Shown piece by piece: positions 1 through 7,857 of a stretch of DNA of 64,000 nucleotides. The notes below the pieces were generated by a model. It was given only the letters and a program-made list of their open reading frames with translations. It had not been told where the DNA came from and did no database searches. The DNA lies in assembly GCF_017877355.1 (NCBI RefSeq), contig NZ_JAGIPR010000008.1, positions 1 to 64,000 of the forward strand, written 5' to 3'. Origin of the DNA: Chryseobacterium jejuense. Lineage in GTDB: Bacteria > Bacteroidota > Bacteroidia > Flavobacteriales > Weeksellaceae. Numbering within the stretch: position 1 is the stretch's first letter; the number at the start of each line of letters is the position of its first letter. The position numbers and the translations under genes are program-made.

Positions 1-157
1 ATTACAACGCAAAACAAACTTTATTAACTTTAATTTCATATTCACGTAATATTCTTCCTTAATACTCTGATAGCATGGATGAAAAATTTTAAACAAAATT
101 TAGTTAATCAGTCTTCTTAGATAAGTAAAAGATAAATTAAGGCTCCTGGATCTACTT

Positions 158-838
158 TTATGGCGTCTTTTCTGTATAAATAGCACTTAAAAACTCTGCA
201 TATGATTTATCCAAACCAATAACATCACCTGATTTAAGGTTTAAACCTCCAACTCCTGAAGCATCGGGCTTAATTTTTAATGATGATACCTGAAAATATA
301 GGTTCTCATCATTTGTCTTTGGCTGAACTTTAACAGTTGACCCCAAAAGTTTCTTGGTAGAAATTGTATAAACTTCTCCCGGAACAATTTTTAGTTTTAA
401 AAATGTTCTTGGGGGAACAATATAGTCATTCCTATTAACATTGATCTTCTGATCTTTTTCTGAGGAAGCAAATATATACATAGCCCCCTTCTGAACTTTC
501 AGTTTTTCTTTTGGAGTGTAATATAATGCGATCTTATAATTAGAAGCATTAAAAGTCTGAGGTGATCCGTCAATATTTTCAAAAGGTTTTATTACAAAAG
601 TGTTGGCTCCAATCTCCTTTGCTTTTTTATACACTAACGAAAACACCATTGCATCATCTTTTGAGAATCCCTGAACCTCTGCTTCTCCTAAATAGATAGC
701 ACTTGTTTCTGCCTGATCTTTCTTATAAAGAAACTTATCTGAATTATCATTGGTTTTCTCTACTTTGCTCAGATAAACATTTTGCGCAGTCCAAAGCTGA
801 GCACATACTACGGAAAAGATGATGGCTATATTTTTCAT
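158..838 (-). CDS. secreted hypothetical protein
   Basis: This encodes about 226 residues and is not recognised. The reading frame extends upstream to 922, but that extension overlaps the 3' end of rfbD. The ATG at 838 directly begins a clear signal peptide (MKNIAIIFSVVCAQLWTAQN), so it is the preferred start. The mature part is mixed and soluble-looking. It has a segment DAMVFSLVYKKAKEIGANTFVIKPF that suggests a small alpha/beta domain, followed by beta-rich sequence. The stop of rfbD lies 4 nt upstream, so the two genes are probably co-transcribed, but no functional link is evident. Periplasmic or surface location is inferred from the signal peptide only. Confidence 0.7.
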   Translation of the reverse strand: MKNIAIIFSVVCAQLWTAQNVYLSKVEKTNDNSDKFLYKKDQAETSAIYLGEAEVQGFSKDDAMVFSLVYKKAKEIGANTFVIKPFENIDGSPQTFNASNYKIALYYTPKEKLKVQKGAMYIFASSEKDQKINVNRNDYIVPPRTFLKLKIVPGEVYTISTKKLLGSTVKVQPKTNDENLYFQVSSLKIKPDASGVGGLNLKSGDVIGLDKSYAEFLSAIYTEKTP

Positions 839-842
839 ATTA

Positions 843-1706
843 CTATTGTTGTGTAAGGATGTCAACACATTCTTCAAGGCTGTTTTCCCAATGTTTTGGT
901 TCAATTTTATAAATCTCTTCAATTTTATCCAGAGACATAGTACTTCTTACAGGTCTTTTAGCAGGAGTTGGATACTGCTCGGTTGTTAACGCGTTTAATT
1001 GTATTGAAGATTTTGAAAATTCAGCAATTTTCTTCGCAAAATCAAACCATGTGGTTTCCGGATAATTTGAAAAGTGAAAAATTCCAAAGGTTTTATTTGG
1101 ATTTTCGATGATATCCATAATGGCTGCCGCAAGATCGTTAGCATTTGTAGGCTGCCCGAACTGATCTGCAACAATACCTAACTCTGATTTCTGTGAGAAC
1201 AAATTCAACATCGTCTTCACAAAGTTTTTATTAAACTCGGAATACAGCCAGGAAGTTCTAAGGATAATAGTTTTCGGATTAAGTTCCAATGCCAGCTCCT
1301 CTCCTCTTCTTTTTGATTCTCCATACACTCCTACCGGATTGGTAAAATCATCTTCTGAATAAGGCAGATTGGTATCTCCATCAAAAACATAGTCAGTAGA
1401 AACATGAATAAGGATGGTTTTATACTCTATACAAGCCTGAGCAAGATTGGCAACTCCGTCTGCATTTACAGCAAATGCCTTTTCTTTTTCTTTCTCTGCT
1501 AAATCTACCGCCGTATATGCGGAAGCATTGATACAGTAATCTGGTTTGTTATCATAGAAAAAGTCGTTAACCTGTTCTTCATTGGTAACATCCAGGATTG
1601 TGGAATCTGTAAAAAGAAACTCGTACTTATTTTCAAAATCGGGAGCAATTTTTCTGATACAGTTTCCTAATTGGCCATTGCTGCCTATTACTACTATTTT
1701 TTTCAT
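843..1706 (-). CDS. rfbD: dTDP-4-dehydrorhamnose reductase RfbD
   Basis: At 287 aa this has the normal length for the RmlD/RfbD family of extended short-chain dehydrogenases, which reduce dTDP-4-dehydro-L-rhamnose to dTDP-L-rhamnose in the cytoplasm using NAD(P)H. The N-terminal Rossmann loop is GSNGQLG (residues 8-14), the conserved STDYVFDG lies near residue 103, and the catalytic YxxxK is YGESK (128-132). The family motif RTSWLYSEFNKNFV follows. The other rhamnose genes (rfbA, B, C) are not next to it here, so rhamnose donor synthesis must be completed by genes elsewhere. Homologues can be annotated generically as sugar nucleotide-binding proteins, but the motif set supports the specific call. 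Confidence 0.9.
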   Translation of the reverse strand: MKKIVVIGSNGQLGNCIRKIAPDFENKYEFLFTDSTILDVTNEEQVNDFFYDNKPDYCINASAYTAVDLAEKEKEKAFAVNADGVANLAQACIEYKTILIHVSTDYVFDGDTNLPYSEDDFTNPVGVYGESKRRGEELALELNPKTIILRTSWLYSEFNKNFVKTMLNLFSQKSELGIVADQFGQPTNANDLAAAIMDIIENPNKTFGIFHFSNYPETTWFDFAKKIAEFSKSSIQLNALTTEQYPTPAKRPVRSTMSLDKIEEIYKIEPKHWENSLEECVDILTQQ

Positions 1707-1753
1707 ATATTATAAATTTAAATTATCAAAAAAGTTTTCAATAGGAATATCTA

Positions 1754-2239
1754 TTAAGAGTTTTTTGCATTTTGGGATCTTAAAAATTTAACTCTTGACT
1801 GGAAATCCTTTTGTATCAGATCTACATAAAACTTATTAAATGTTTCTTTTATATCTTCAGGATGTACTTCTGATTTTCTTGTTTTCATATTGAAATAAAT
1901 AACGGTAACCCAAAGTACAGCATGAACGGTTTTCTCATCTAAGCTTTTCATTAAGATTTCAACTTTGGCTGTTCTGTCCTGTACATCGATAGTTTTACTG
2001 CTGATAACGACTTGGGTATTATACCTTACTTCTTTCATATAAGCTATTTCATTCTGGATGGCAATCCAGGTACAGCCTGTCTGTTTGGTATATTCTTCAT
2101 AAGTAAATCCGTAAAATGTCTCCACGTGATCTTCTCTGGCATTGAACATATAATCTAGATATTTTACATTATTCAAATGACCGATCGGATCACAATCGCT
2201 AAACCTAACTTTTACTATAGTTGATACTTCTTTTTCCAT
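1754..2239 (-). CDS. acyl-CoA thioesterase, 4HBT hotdog family
   Basis: This 161 aa single hotdog domain resembles the 4-hydroxybenzoyl-CoA thioesterase/YbgC/FadM group. The diagnostic N-terminal motif VRFSDCDPIGHLNN carries the Asp used by the family near residue 16, followed by a YLDYMFNARE helix. Such proteins hydrolyse fatty acyl-CoA or acyl-ACP thioesters in the cytoplasm. The substrate cannot be deduced from sequence. It sits between a strong terminator upstream (2254-2280) and rfbD downstream, so it may be a separate unit leading into rfbD. A second 4HBT protein at 48083 belongs to the pigment cluster and is only distantly similar. Confidence 0.82.
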   Translation of the reverse strand: MEKEVSTIVKVRFSDCDPIGHLNNVKYLDYMFNAREDHVETFYGFTYEEYTKQTGCTWIAIQNEIAYMKEVRYNTQVVISSKTIDVQDRTAKVEILMKSLDEKTVHAVLWVTVIYFNMKTRKSEVHPEDIKETFNKFYVDLIQKDFQSRVKFLRSQNAKNS

Positions 2240-2253
2240 TCCGCAAAAATAAA

Positions 2254-2280
2254 CAAACCGCCTCTTTTGGAGGCGGTTTG
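2254..2280 (-). terminator. rho-independent terminator of the bamA/ompH operon
   Basis: A perfect 11-bp stem (CAAACCGCCTC, 2254-2264, pairing with 2270-2280) has a 5-nt loop. Read on the minus strand it is followed by a T-rich run, which suits termination of transcripts coming from the OmpH genes. Confidence 0.85.
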
Positions 2281-2309
2281 TCTTATAAATCTTTGTTAAT
2301 TTGCCGAAA

Positions 2310-2813
2310 TTATTGAATTCCTAATTCTTTCTTTACAGCTGCAGTAGCATCAGCACCTGCTTTGTAAAGGAATGCAGGTGAATTTGCATCCATTACATAC
2401 TCGTACCCGTTAGCTTTAGCTACTTTATCAACAGCATCGTTCAATTTTTTCTCAATTGGTCCGAAAGCTACTTCTTGCTTAGCCTGAAGATCTTTTTGAG
2501 CTTTATCCTGCATTTGAGCTATTTCTTCCTGAATTTTTTGTAGTTCAGCTTCTCTAGCTTTGTTTTCGTCTGCAGTTTTCTTAGGAGCTTCTTCGCTATA
2601 TTGCTTTAGTTTAGCTTGCCCAGCATCATATTTCTTCTTGATCTCACCTTGTTTAGTATCGTAGAATGTTTTAAGGTCAGCATCTGCTTTTTTCTTCTCA
2701 GGCATTGCATTAAGAACTCCCAATACATCTAAAGTAGCCATTTTTTGAGCTTTTGCCATACCTACAGAAACAAACATCATTACTGCTGCAAATAATACAC
2801 TTAATTTTTTCAT
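2310..2813 (-). CDS. OmpH/Skp family periplasmic chaperone (copy 1)
   Basis: This 167 aa protein has a signal peptide (MKKLSVLFAAVMMFVSVGMAKAQ) and then the OmpH/Skp layout: a short beta start (MATLDVLGVLNAMPE), a long charged helical hairpin rich in K, E, Q and A (about residues 40-115), and a C-terminal strand region (GYEYVMDANSPAFLYKAGADAT). Skp-type trimers hold unfolded outer-membrane proteins in the periplasm and pass them to BamA. It is the last gene of the operon and follows a second OmpH paralogue and bamA, the usual flavobacterial arrangement. A terminator lies 30 nt past its stop. Confidence 0.9.
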   Translation of the reverse strand: MKKLSVLFAAVMMFVSVGMAKAQKMATLDVLGVLNAMPEKKKADADLKTFYDTKQGEIKKKYDAGQAKLKQYSEEAPKKTADENKAREAELQKIQEEIAQMQDKAQKDLQAKQEVAFGPIEKKLNDAVDKVAKANGYEYVMDANSPAFLYKAGADATAAVKKELGIQ

Positions 2814-2879
2814 AATTGGTAAATAAATAATTTAATTTGTTTTTAGATTTCGAATTTACGTAAAAGTTAACTTACAATT

Positions 2880-3428
2880 TTACTTTTTACTTTTACTTTT
2901 CTCTTTTTTATCTGTTCCTTTCAGTAAAATAGTTAATACTTTTTCTGTATAATCATATTTTCCCTGAAGAAAAATAACACTAATGTTATTGCTTTTATCA
3001 AGAACTATGCCCAACCCATTTTTTTCGGACATTGTTTTGATAGCTTCCCATATCTGATCCTGGAATGGTAAAACAAGATTTGATCTCAATTTTGTGATTT
3101 CACCATTGGCTCCGAAACGTAAACTTGTAGTGGTTTTGATATTTTTATCAAGATCTACCACTTCTTTTTCTCTCAATTTCAGCTGGTCACCTATCAATAA
3201 CACTTTTTCACTTTCAAAGGCCGCTTTTTTTCTTTCATATTCTGACTGCATGTTCTGAAGTTCAGACTGCCAGGTATCGATCTGAGAGTTTAGTCTCGCT
3301 TCGGCTTCTTTATACTGAGGTAATTTATTTAAAATTTCATTAGTATCTACCACTCCAATTTTCTGGGCGTTTCCCAACCCGAAAATTAAGAGTAATACAA
3401 AAGTGATGGTTATTTTAAAGTTCTTCAT
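2880..3428 (-). CDS. OmpH/Skp family periplasmic chaperone (copy 2)
   Basis: This encodes 182 aa from the ATG at 3428, which begins a signal peptide (MKNFKITITFVLLLIFGLGNAQ). The longer frame starting at 3473 would add an unlikely leader overlapping bamA, so it is not used. The mature protein begins KIGVVDTNEILNKLPQYKEAE, the standard OmpH opening, followed by a long coiled helix (about 45-120) and a C-terminal strand region (NGLGIVLDKSNNISVIFLQG). A lysine-rich tail (KGTDKKEKSKSKK) is distinctive and absent from copy 1. It lies 8 nt downstream of bamA, so the two are surely co-transcribed. Confidence 0.88.
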   Translation of the reverse strand: MKNFKITITFVLLLIFGLGNAQKIGVVDTNEILNKLPQYKEAEARLNSQIDTWQSELQNMQSEYERKKAAFESEKVLLIGDQLKLREKEVVDLDKNIKTTTSLRFGANGEITKLRSNLVLPFQDQIWEAIKTMSEKNGLGIVLDKSNNISVIFLQGKYDYTEKVLTILLKGTDKKEKSKSKK

Positions 3429-3436
3429 ATATATAA

Positions 3437-5971
3437 TTATAATGATTGGTTCATCAAGAAGTGGTTTTGCCATCCTGATGGGTTTCCTGACATTGTCTTA
3501 TCAAATCCATAAGCAAAGTCGAACCCGATCAATCCGAACGCCCCCATATATACTCTAACTCCTACCCCTACTGACCTTTTTAGCTGGAATGGGTTATAAT
3601 TACCCCATGAGTTCCAAACGTTACCTCCTTCAGCAAATGTTAATGCATAAATTTTAGCGGTTTGGTTCATTGAAATAGGGTATCTTAGTTCTAAAGTAAA
3701 TCTGTTATAGATTGTTCCCCCTCCTTTTTGAGTAATATCAGTAGGTTCACCACCATAAGTACTTGCATTATCATATCCTCTTAAAGGAATCAATTCTCTA
3801 CCGTCATATCTACCTCCGAATAATCCGGTACCACCTACATAGAATCTTTCAAATGGCGGTGCACCAAGATTTTTGTTATATCCATCCATGAATCCCATTT
3901 CAGCAGAAGACCTCAATACAAGCTTACCGGCAATTTCGTTATAAACGTCTGCCTTAAACTTGATCTTATAGAATTCCATCCACTTGTATTTATCAATAGG
4001 CTTCATTGTCTCATAGTTTTTGTTACTGAACAATGAATATGGTGGTGTTAACTTTGCAGAAAGTTCAATATTAGAACCCATTGTAGGGAAGATAGGGTCT
4101 ATCCCGGCAGAGTTTCTACTTAACCCTAGGTTGACACTAAAGTTATTGGCTGATCCGTTATATTCTGTAGTCTCCCCAAACTGGAATGGATAGTTATTGA
4201 AGTCATACTTCTGGAACTGTAATCCTGTATATAGTGAGAAATAATCATCCGGCCAGTTCAATAGTCTGTTCAAACCTAGTGTTGCCGAGAATATATTTAG
4301 TTTCTGGGAACCTCCAAGTCCATCACTATATCTTACTCTTGAGTTGTTTAAACTCACGGAAAGGGCTGTGGGTCTTGTACCGAATAACCAAGGTTCTACA
4401 AATGATACTCCATAATTCTGGAAGTACTGACCCGCCTGTACCTGAATGGAGAAAGTCTGTCCGTCTCCTTGTGGTACTGGTTTAAAGTCTTTGAACTTAA
4501 GGAAATTTCTCAATGAGAAGTTGTTAAACGTTAATCCTAAAGTACCAATAAAGCTGTTACCTCCATAACCTGCCTGAAGCTGAACCTGAGAAGATCCTTT
4601 TTCTACAAGTTTCCAGTTAACGTCTACAGTGTTGTCTACCTGATTAGGCTGAATATCCTGTCCGATCTGTTGTGGATCGAAGAATGACATCCCTGCCAAA
4701 TCAAAATAAGTTCTCTTGATTTCGGTCTTTTTGAATAATTCTCCCGGTTTTGTTCTTAACGCTCTAAGAATTACGTGGTCATGGGTTGTTGTATTCCCTT
4801 GCCATGTTACTTTATTCCAAGTAGCCTGTTCTCCTTCGTTAATTCTGATCTCCAAGTTTACGGCATCACCGTTCACTGATTTTTCAACCGGTGTCACATT
4901 GGAGAAAAGGTATCCGTTATTCATGTAAACGGACTTAATATCGGAATCATCTTCTTTACCTCCGTCTTCACCAACTTTTTTGTTGAATCCTACGGCATCG
5001 TAGATATCTCCTTTCTTATATCCTAATAATCTCTGTAAATATTCTGTAGCGTAAACGGTGTTACCAGTGAACGTAATGTCACCGATATAATACTTTTTAC
5101 CTTCGTTAAGTTTTACATTGATTTCGTAGTTGTTTTTCTTATTTCTCCATACAGAGTCTGAAACAACTTTTGCGTCTCTATACCCTAAAGAGTTATAATA
5201 ATTAATCAGGTTTTGTTTGTCTTCCTGATATTTATCTTCAATGAATTTTGAAGATTTCAAAATACCACCAATACTGAAACGTTTCTGTTTTGTTTCTTTA
5301 AAGGCTTTGTTTCTAAGTTTTCTATCACTTACACTTGGATTTCCTTCAAACTCAATATGGTCGATCTTAATTCTTTTACCTTTATCTACATTAATCGTCC
5401 AGTCTACCAAAGCAGGATCTCCGGCATTTACTTTATCCTCAATTGTAATTTTGGCATCAGCAAAACCTTTTTTGATATAGTCTTTAGGAATAGTTGTCTT
5501 AAGACTTGACACCAAGTTTTGGGTAATCTTTGTACCAGGCTTCAGGTTGTTGTCTTTAGCCAGTTTTTCACTTTTTGATTTTCCAATTCCTTTACCCTTG
5601 AATTTCACTTCTCCAAGTTCCTTCAGATCCTGAAGATAGAATTTAAGAATTACAGTCTGTCCTTCAATACTTTGAACGTATACTTCCACTTCAGAGAAAG
5701 ATTGGGTATCCCAAAGCTTTTTAACAGCATTGCTGATTTTCTGTCCCGGAATATCTACGCTTTCTCCTTTGGATAGGCCAGTAAATCTGAGGATCTGAGC
5801 TGGTGTATATTTTTTTACCCCATCTACAACAATGTCTTTAAGCGTATAAGTACCTACCTCATTGTCTGCATGCACAGCATTGTTTACTTTTGTGCTGTCC
5901 TGTGGAGTTACTTGTCCATAAAAATGTGCAGAAGCAGCAAACATAATGATGGGTAATAGTCTAAACTTCAT
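3437..5971 (-). CDS. bamA: outer membrane protein assembly factor BamA
   Basis: This 844 aa Omp85-family protein is the central subunit that folds and inserts beta-barrel proteins into the outer membrane. It has a signal peptide (about 1-19), then a periplasmic half with repeated POTRA units; GEVKFKGKGIGKSKSEKL, IDHIEFEGNPSVSDRKLRNK and YIGDITFTGNTVYATEYL are typical POTRA openings. The C-terminal half is the D15/barrel domain, containing ERFYVGGTGLFGGRYDGREL and the lid-loop-like region RLRGYD/RGYDNAS before the terminal strands. It is encoded between uppS and two OmpH chaperones, a conserved flavobacterial operon joining envelope lipid carrier synthesis to outer-membrane assembly. The C-terminus ends FLMNQSL rather than in a classic aromatic, as in many Bacteroidota. 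Confidence 0.95.
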   Translation of the reverse strand: MKFRLLPIIMFAASAHFYGQVTPQDSTKVNNAVHADNEVGTYTLKDIVVDGVKKYTPAQILRFTGLSKGESVDIPGQKISNAVKKLWDTQSFSEVEVYVQSIEGQTVILKFYLQDLKELGEVKFKGKGIGKSKSEKLAKDNNLKPGTKITQNLVSSLKTTIPKDYIKKGFADAKITIEDKVNAGDPALVDWTINVDKGKRIKIDHIEFEGNPSVSDRKLRNKAFKETKQKRFSIGGILKSSKFIEDKYQEDKQNLINYYNSLGYRDAKVVSDSVWRNKKNNYEINVKLNEGKKYYIGDITFTGNTVYATEYLQRLLGYKKGDIYDAVGFNKKVGEDGGKEDDSDIKSVYMNNGYLFSNVTPVEKSVNGDAVNLEIRINEGEQATWNKVTWQGNTTTHDHVILRALRTKPGELFKKTEIKRTYFDLAGMSFFDPQQIGQDIQPNQVDNTVDVNWKLVEKGSSQVQLQAGYGGNSFIGTLGLTFNNFSLRNFLKFKDFKPVPQGDGQTFSIQVQAGQYFQNYGVSFVEPWLFGTRPTALSVSLNNSRVRYSDGLGGSQKLNIFSATLGLNRLLNWPDDYFSLYTGLQFQKYDFNNYPFQFGETTEYNGSANNFSVNLGLSRNSAGIDPIFPTMGSNIELSAKLTPPYSLFSNKNYETMKPIDKYKWMEFYKIKFKADVYNEIAGKLVLRSSAEMGFMDGYNKNLGAPPFERFYVGGTGLFGGRYDGRELIPLRGYDNASTYGGEPTDITQKGGGTIYNRFTLELRYPISMNQTAKIYALTFAEGGNVWNSWGNYNPFQLKRSVGVGVRVYMGAFGLIGFDFAYGFDKTMSGNPSGWQNHFLMNQSL

Positions 5972-5998
5972 TTTATCGAGTCTTTCTTTTCTTTAAAA

Positions 5999-6748
5999 TT
6001 ATTGGCCTTGTATCTGATCTCCGGTTAAACCGTATCTTCTTTCTTTGTTTTGATAATCCAAAATACATTGAAAGAAAATATCTTTGGTAAAATCCGGCCA
6101 TAGAACATTTAAAAACTGTAATTCAGCATAAGCAATCTGCCAGAGGAGGAAGTTGCTTATTCTTATTTCGCCGCTAGTTCTTATCAATAGATCTACAGGA
6201 GGAAAATCTTTGGTATAGAGGTAGTTTTCTAATAGTTTTTCATCTATATTCTCTACATCTACCTTTCCTTCTTTTACATCTGAACTGATATTTTTAACGG
6301 CTTCCAGTATTTCATTTTGTGAGCCATAGCTGATTGCCAGTACAAGATTTCCTTTTGTGTTTTCTTTTGTAAGTTCTACCACACGCTGCAGCTGCTCTCT
6401 TACTAAAGTAGGCAGCTTTTCAAGATTCCCTATCACATGCATTCTCAGTCCTTTACTGAAGATCTCCTCTGCTTCTAACAGTAAGGTTTCCACAAGTAAG
6501 CTCATGAGGGTATTTACTTCTTCAGAAGGACGATTCCAGTTTTCTGAAGAAAATGTATACAGTGTTAAATAAGGGATATTGATCTCATTACATGCATTAA
6601 TTGCATTTCTTACAGCATTAATGGCATTTTTGTGACCGAAGGTTCTTTCTTCGCCACGAGATTTAGCCCATCTCCCATTACCATCCATAATGATGGCTAC
6701 GTGTTTTGGTAAATTCTCAGAATTTATTTTATCTTTAATCAACGACAT
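5999..6748 (-). CDS. uppS: isoprenyl transferase (undecaprenyl diphosphate synthase)
   Basis: This 249 aa cis-prenyltransferase elongates farnesyl diphosphate with isopentenyl diphosphate to make the C55 lipid carrier used in peptidoglycan and surface glycan synthesis. The catalytic block MDGNGRW (residues 21-27, Asp22) is intact, as is the C-terminal signature RTSGEIRISN...WQIAYAE (190-209), whose Arg residues bind diphosphate. Length matches the family. It lies 27 nt upstream of bamA and 5 nt after the DUF6089-like gene in the same operon. The product supplies the carrier for the WecA-like transferase at 11257. Confidence 0.95.
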   Translation of the reverse strand: MSLIKDKINSENLPKHVAIIMDGNGRWAKSRGEERTFGHKNAINAVRNAINACNEINIPYLTLYTFSSENWNRPSEEVNTLMSLLVETLLLEAEEIFSKGLRMHVIGNLEKLPTLVREQLQRVVELTKENTKGNLVLAISYGSQNEILEAVKNISSDVKEGKVDVENIDEKLLENYLYTKDFPPVDLLIRTSGEIRISNFLLWQIAYAELQFLNVLWPDFTKDIFFQCILDYQNKERRYGLTGDQIQGQ

Positions 6749-6753
6749 ATTAA

Positions 6754-7644
6754 TTAATCACAATAACATGGAGGTCTTCCGAACGAAAACGTTAATCCTA
6801 AACTGAATGTATTTAACCAGTCTTTGGATTTATCATCTCCAATATTTCTCTTTTTAATAAACTCTTCTTCTCTTTCCTTAGCAACAGCATAATAGTTTCC
6901 AGACTGTAATAAAGAGCCTCCTGTAGCCGGATCTAGGATATCGGCATTAAAGGAATTTTTTACATCTTCAGAAAGAATTTTACTGTGATCAAGCTGATCT
7001 GTCAAAGTATATCTAAATGTTGCTTCTGCAAATATAGCCCAAGTATGGTTAAATTTATACTTTAAACCTACACCAAAAGGGATATGCATGGTAACTTTTT
7101 TTCCTAATGAGTATTCGGTAGTTGTTTTAAAGTCCATTTCATTAATGGGAGCCAGAGCTACACCGTCCGGATCTCTTCTGAAATCATGGGTTAGATTAGC
7201 TTTGGGTGCATCAAACATCAAGGCACCGATACCTCCAAAAATATATGGGCTTACCATACTTACCTGTTCATTATTAACGGGGAAAAAATTATATTCAAAC
7301 ATTAAACTTGCTTCATATACATTATTTTTCCCGTATGCATTTCTATTTCTTCTATATTCTTCTTTCGCAGCTTTATCGCTAAACTGAATCTGGTTATATC
7401 CTAAATCCAATCTAACAGTTTGGTGCGGGTTAAAATTAAATCTGTATAAAATTCCACCATAAAACGGGATCCCCCAATCCGACATTCTATTTAAATCCAA
7501 CGGCTTTTGTAAAATATAACTTGTACTCCCTACATCACCCACTAGGTTACTCATACCTAGACGAACCCCCAATTCGTTTCTTTGTGCTTTAACACTCACC
7601 ACTCCAAGGAAGGCAAGGAAGCTAAACAATAATTTTTTATTCAT
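6754..7644 (-). CDS. DUF6089-like outer-membrane beta-barrel protein
   Basis: This encodes 296 aa from the ATG at 7644, the start of a signal peptide (MNKKLLFSFLAFLGVVSVKAQ). The longer frame up to 7689 is not used because a TAnnTTTG-type box lies at 7687-7694. The mature protein opens RNELGVRLGMSNLVGDVG and consists of alternating aromatic/glycine strands (FYGGILYRFNFN, VSPYIFGGIGALMF, HIPFGVGLKYKFNHTWAIFAEATFRYTLTD) with a terminal strand FSLGLTFSFGRP, as expected of a small barrel. Proteins of this kind are often encoded directly ahead of uppS-bamA in flavobacteria. The name is from recollection of family context; the barrel call is from sequence. Confidence 0.78.
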   Translation of the reverse strand: MNKKLLFSFLAFLGVVSVKAQRNELGVRLGMSNLVGDVGSTSYILQKPLDLNRMSDWGIPFYGGILYRFNFNPHQTVRLDLGYNQIQFSDKAAKEEYRRNRNAYGKNNVYEASLMFEYNFFPVNNEQVSMVSPYIFGGIGALMFDAPKANLTHDFRRDPDGVALAPINEMDFKTTTEYSLGKKVTMHIPFGVGLKYKFNHTWAIFAEATFRYTLTDQLDHSKILSEDVKNSFNADILDPATGGSLLQSGNYYAVAKEREEEFIKKRNIGDDKSKDWLNTFSLGLTFSFGRPPCYCD

Positions 7645-7686
7645 AAAAGAATATGGATTTATGGTTATTTTAAAATTTAATTTTTG

Positions 7687-7694
7687 CAAATATA
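7687..7694 (-). promoter_or_regulatory. candidate -7 box for the outer-membrane assembly operon
   Basis: The minus strand reads TATATTTG, a perfect match to the Bacteroidota TAnnTTTG element, 42 nt before the ATG at 7644. No clear TTG -33 element was found at the usual distance. Confidence 0.4.
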
Positions 7695-7829
7695 AAACAT
7701 TTTTATATTAATGATAATCTTAATGTTTAGTTAAAAATAAACAAAAAAACATAATTTGTTATAAAGTAAACGGCAAAGTGGCAAAAATATTCTTTTTTTC
7801 ATAGAATCAAAATACACAAAGTATGAAAA

Positions 7830-7850
7830 AACCCCCATTGAATGAGGGTT
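7830..7850 (-). terminator. terminator after the Wzc-like gene
   Basis: On the minus strand AACCCTCA pairs with TGGGGGTT (one U-G pair) around a 5-nt loop and is followed by a T run, just past the stop at 7858. It ends the polysaccharide export unit. Confidence 0.8.
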
Positions 7851-7857
7851 CAAGGCT

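Noticed and set aside
1..157. Left edge of the window
   Set aside because: No open frame, hairpin or promoter could be supported here.
2244..2251. TATTTTTG match to the -7 consensus before the thioesterase gene at 1754
   Set aside because: It ends only 4 nt before the ATG and a terminator occupies the -33 region, so transcription would begin inside the gene.
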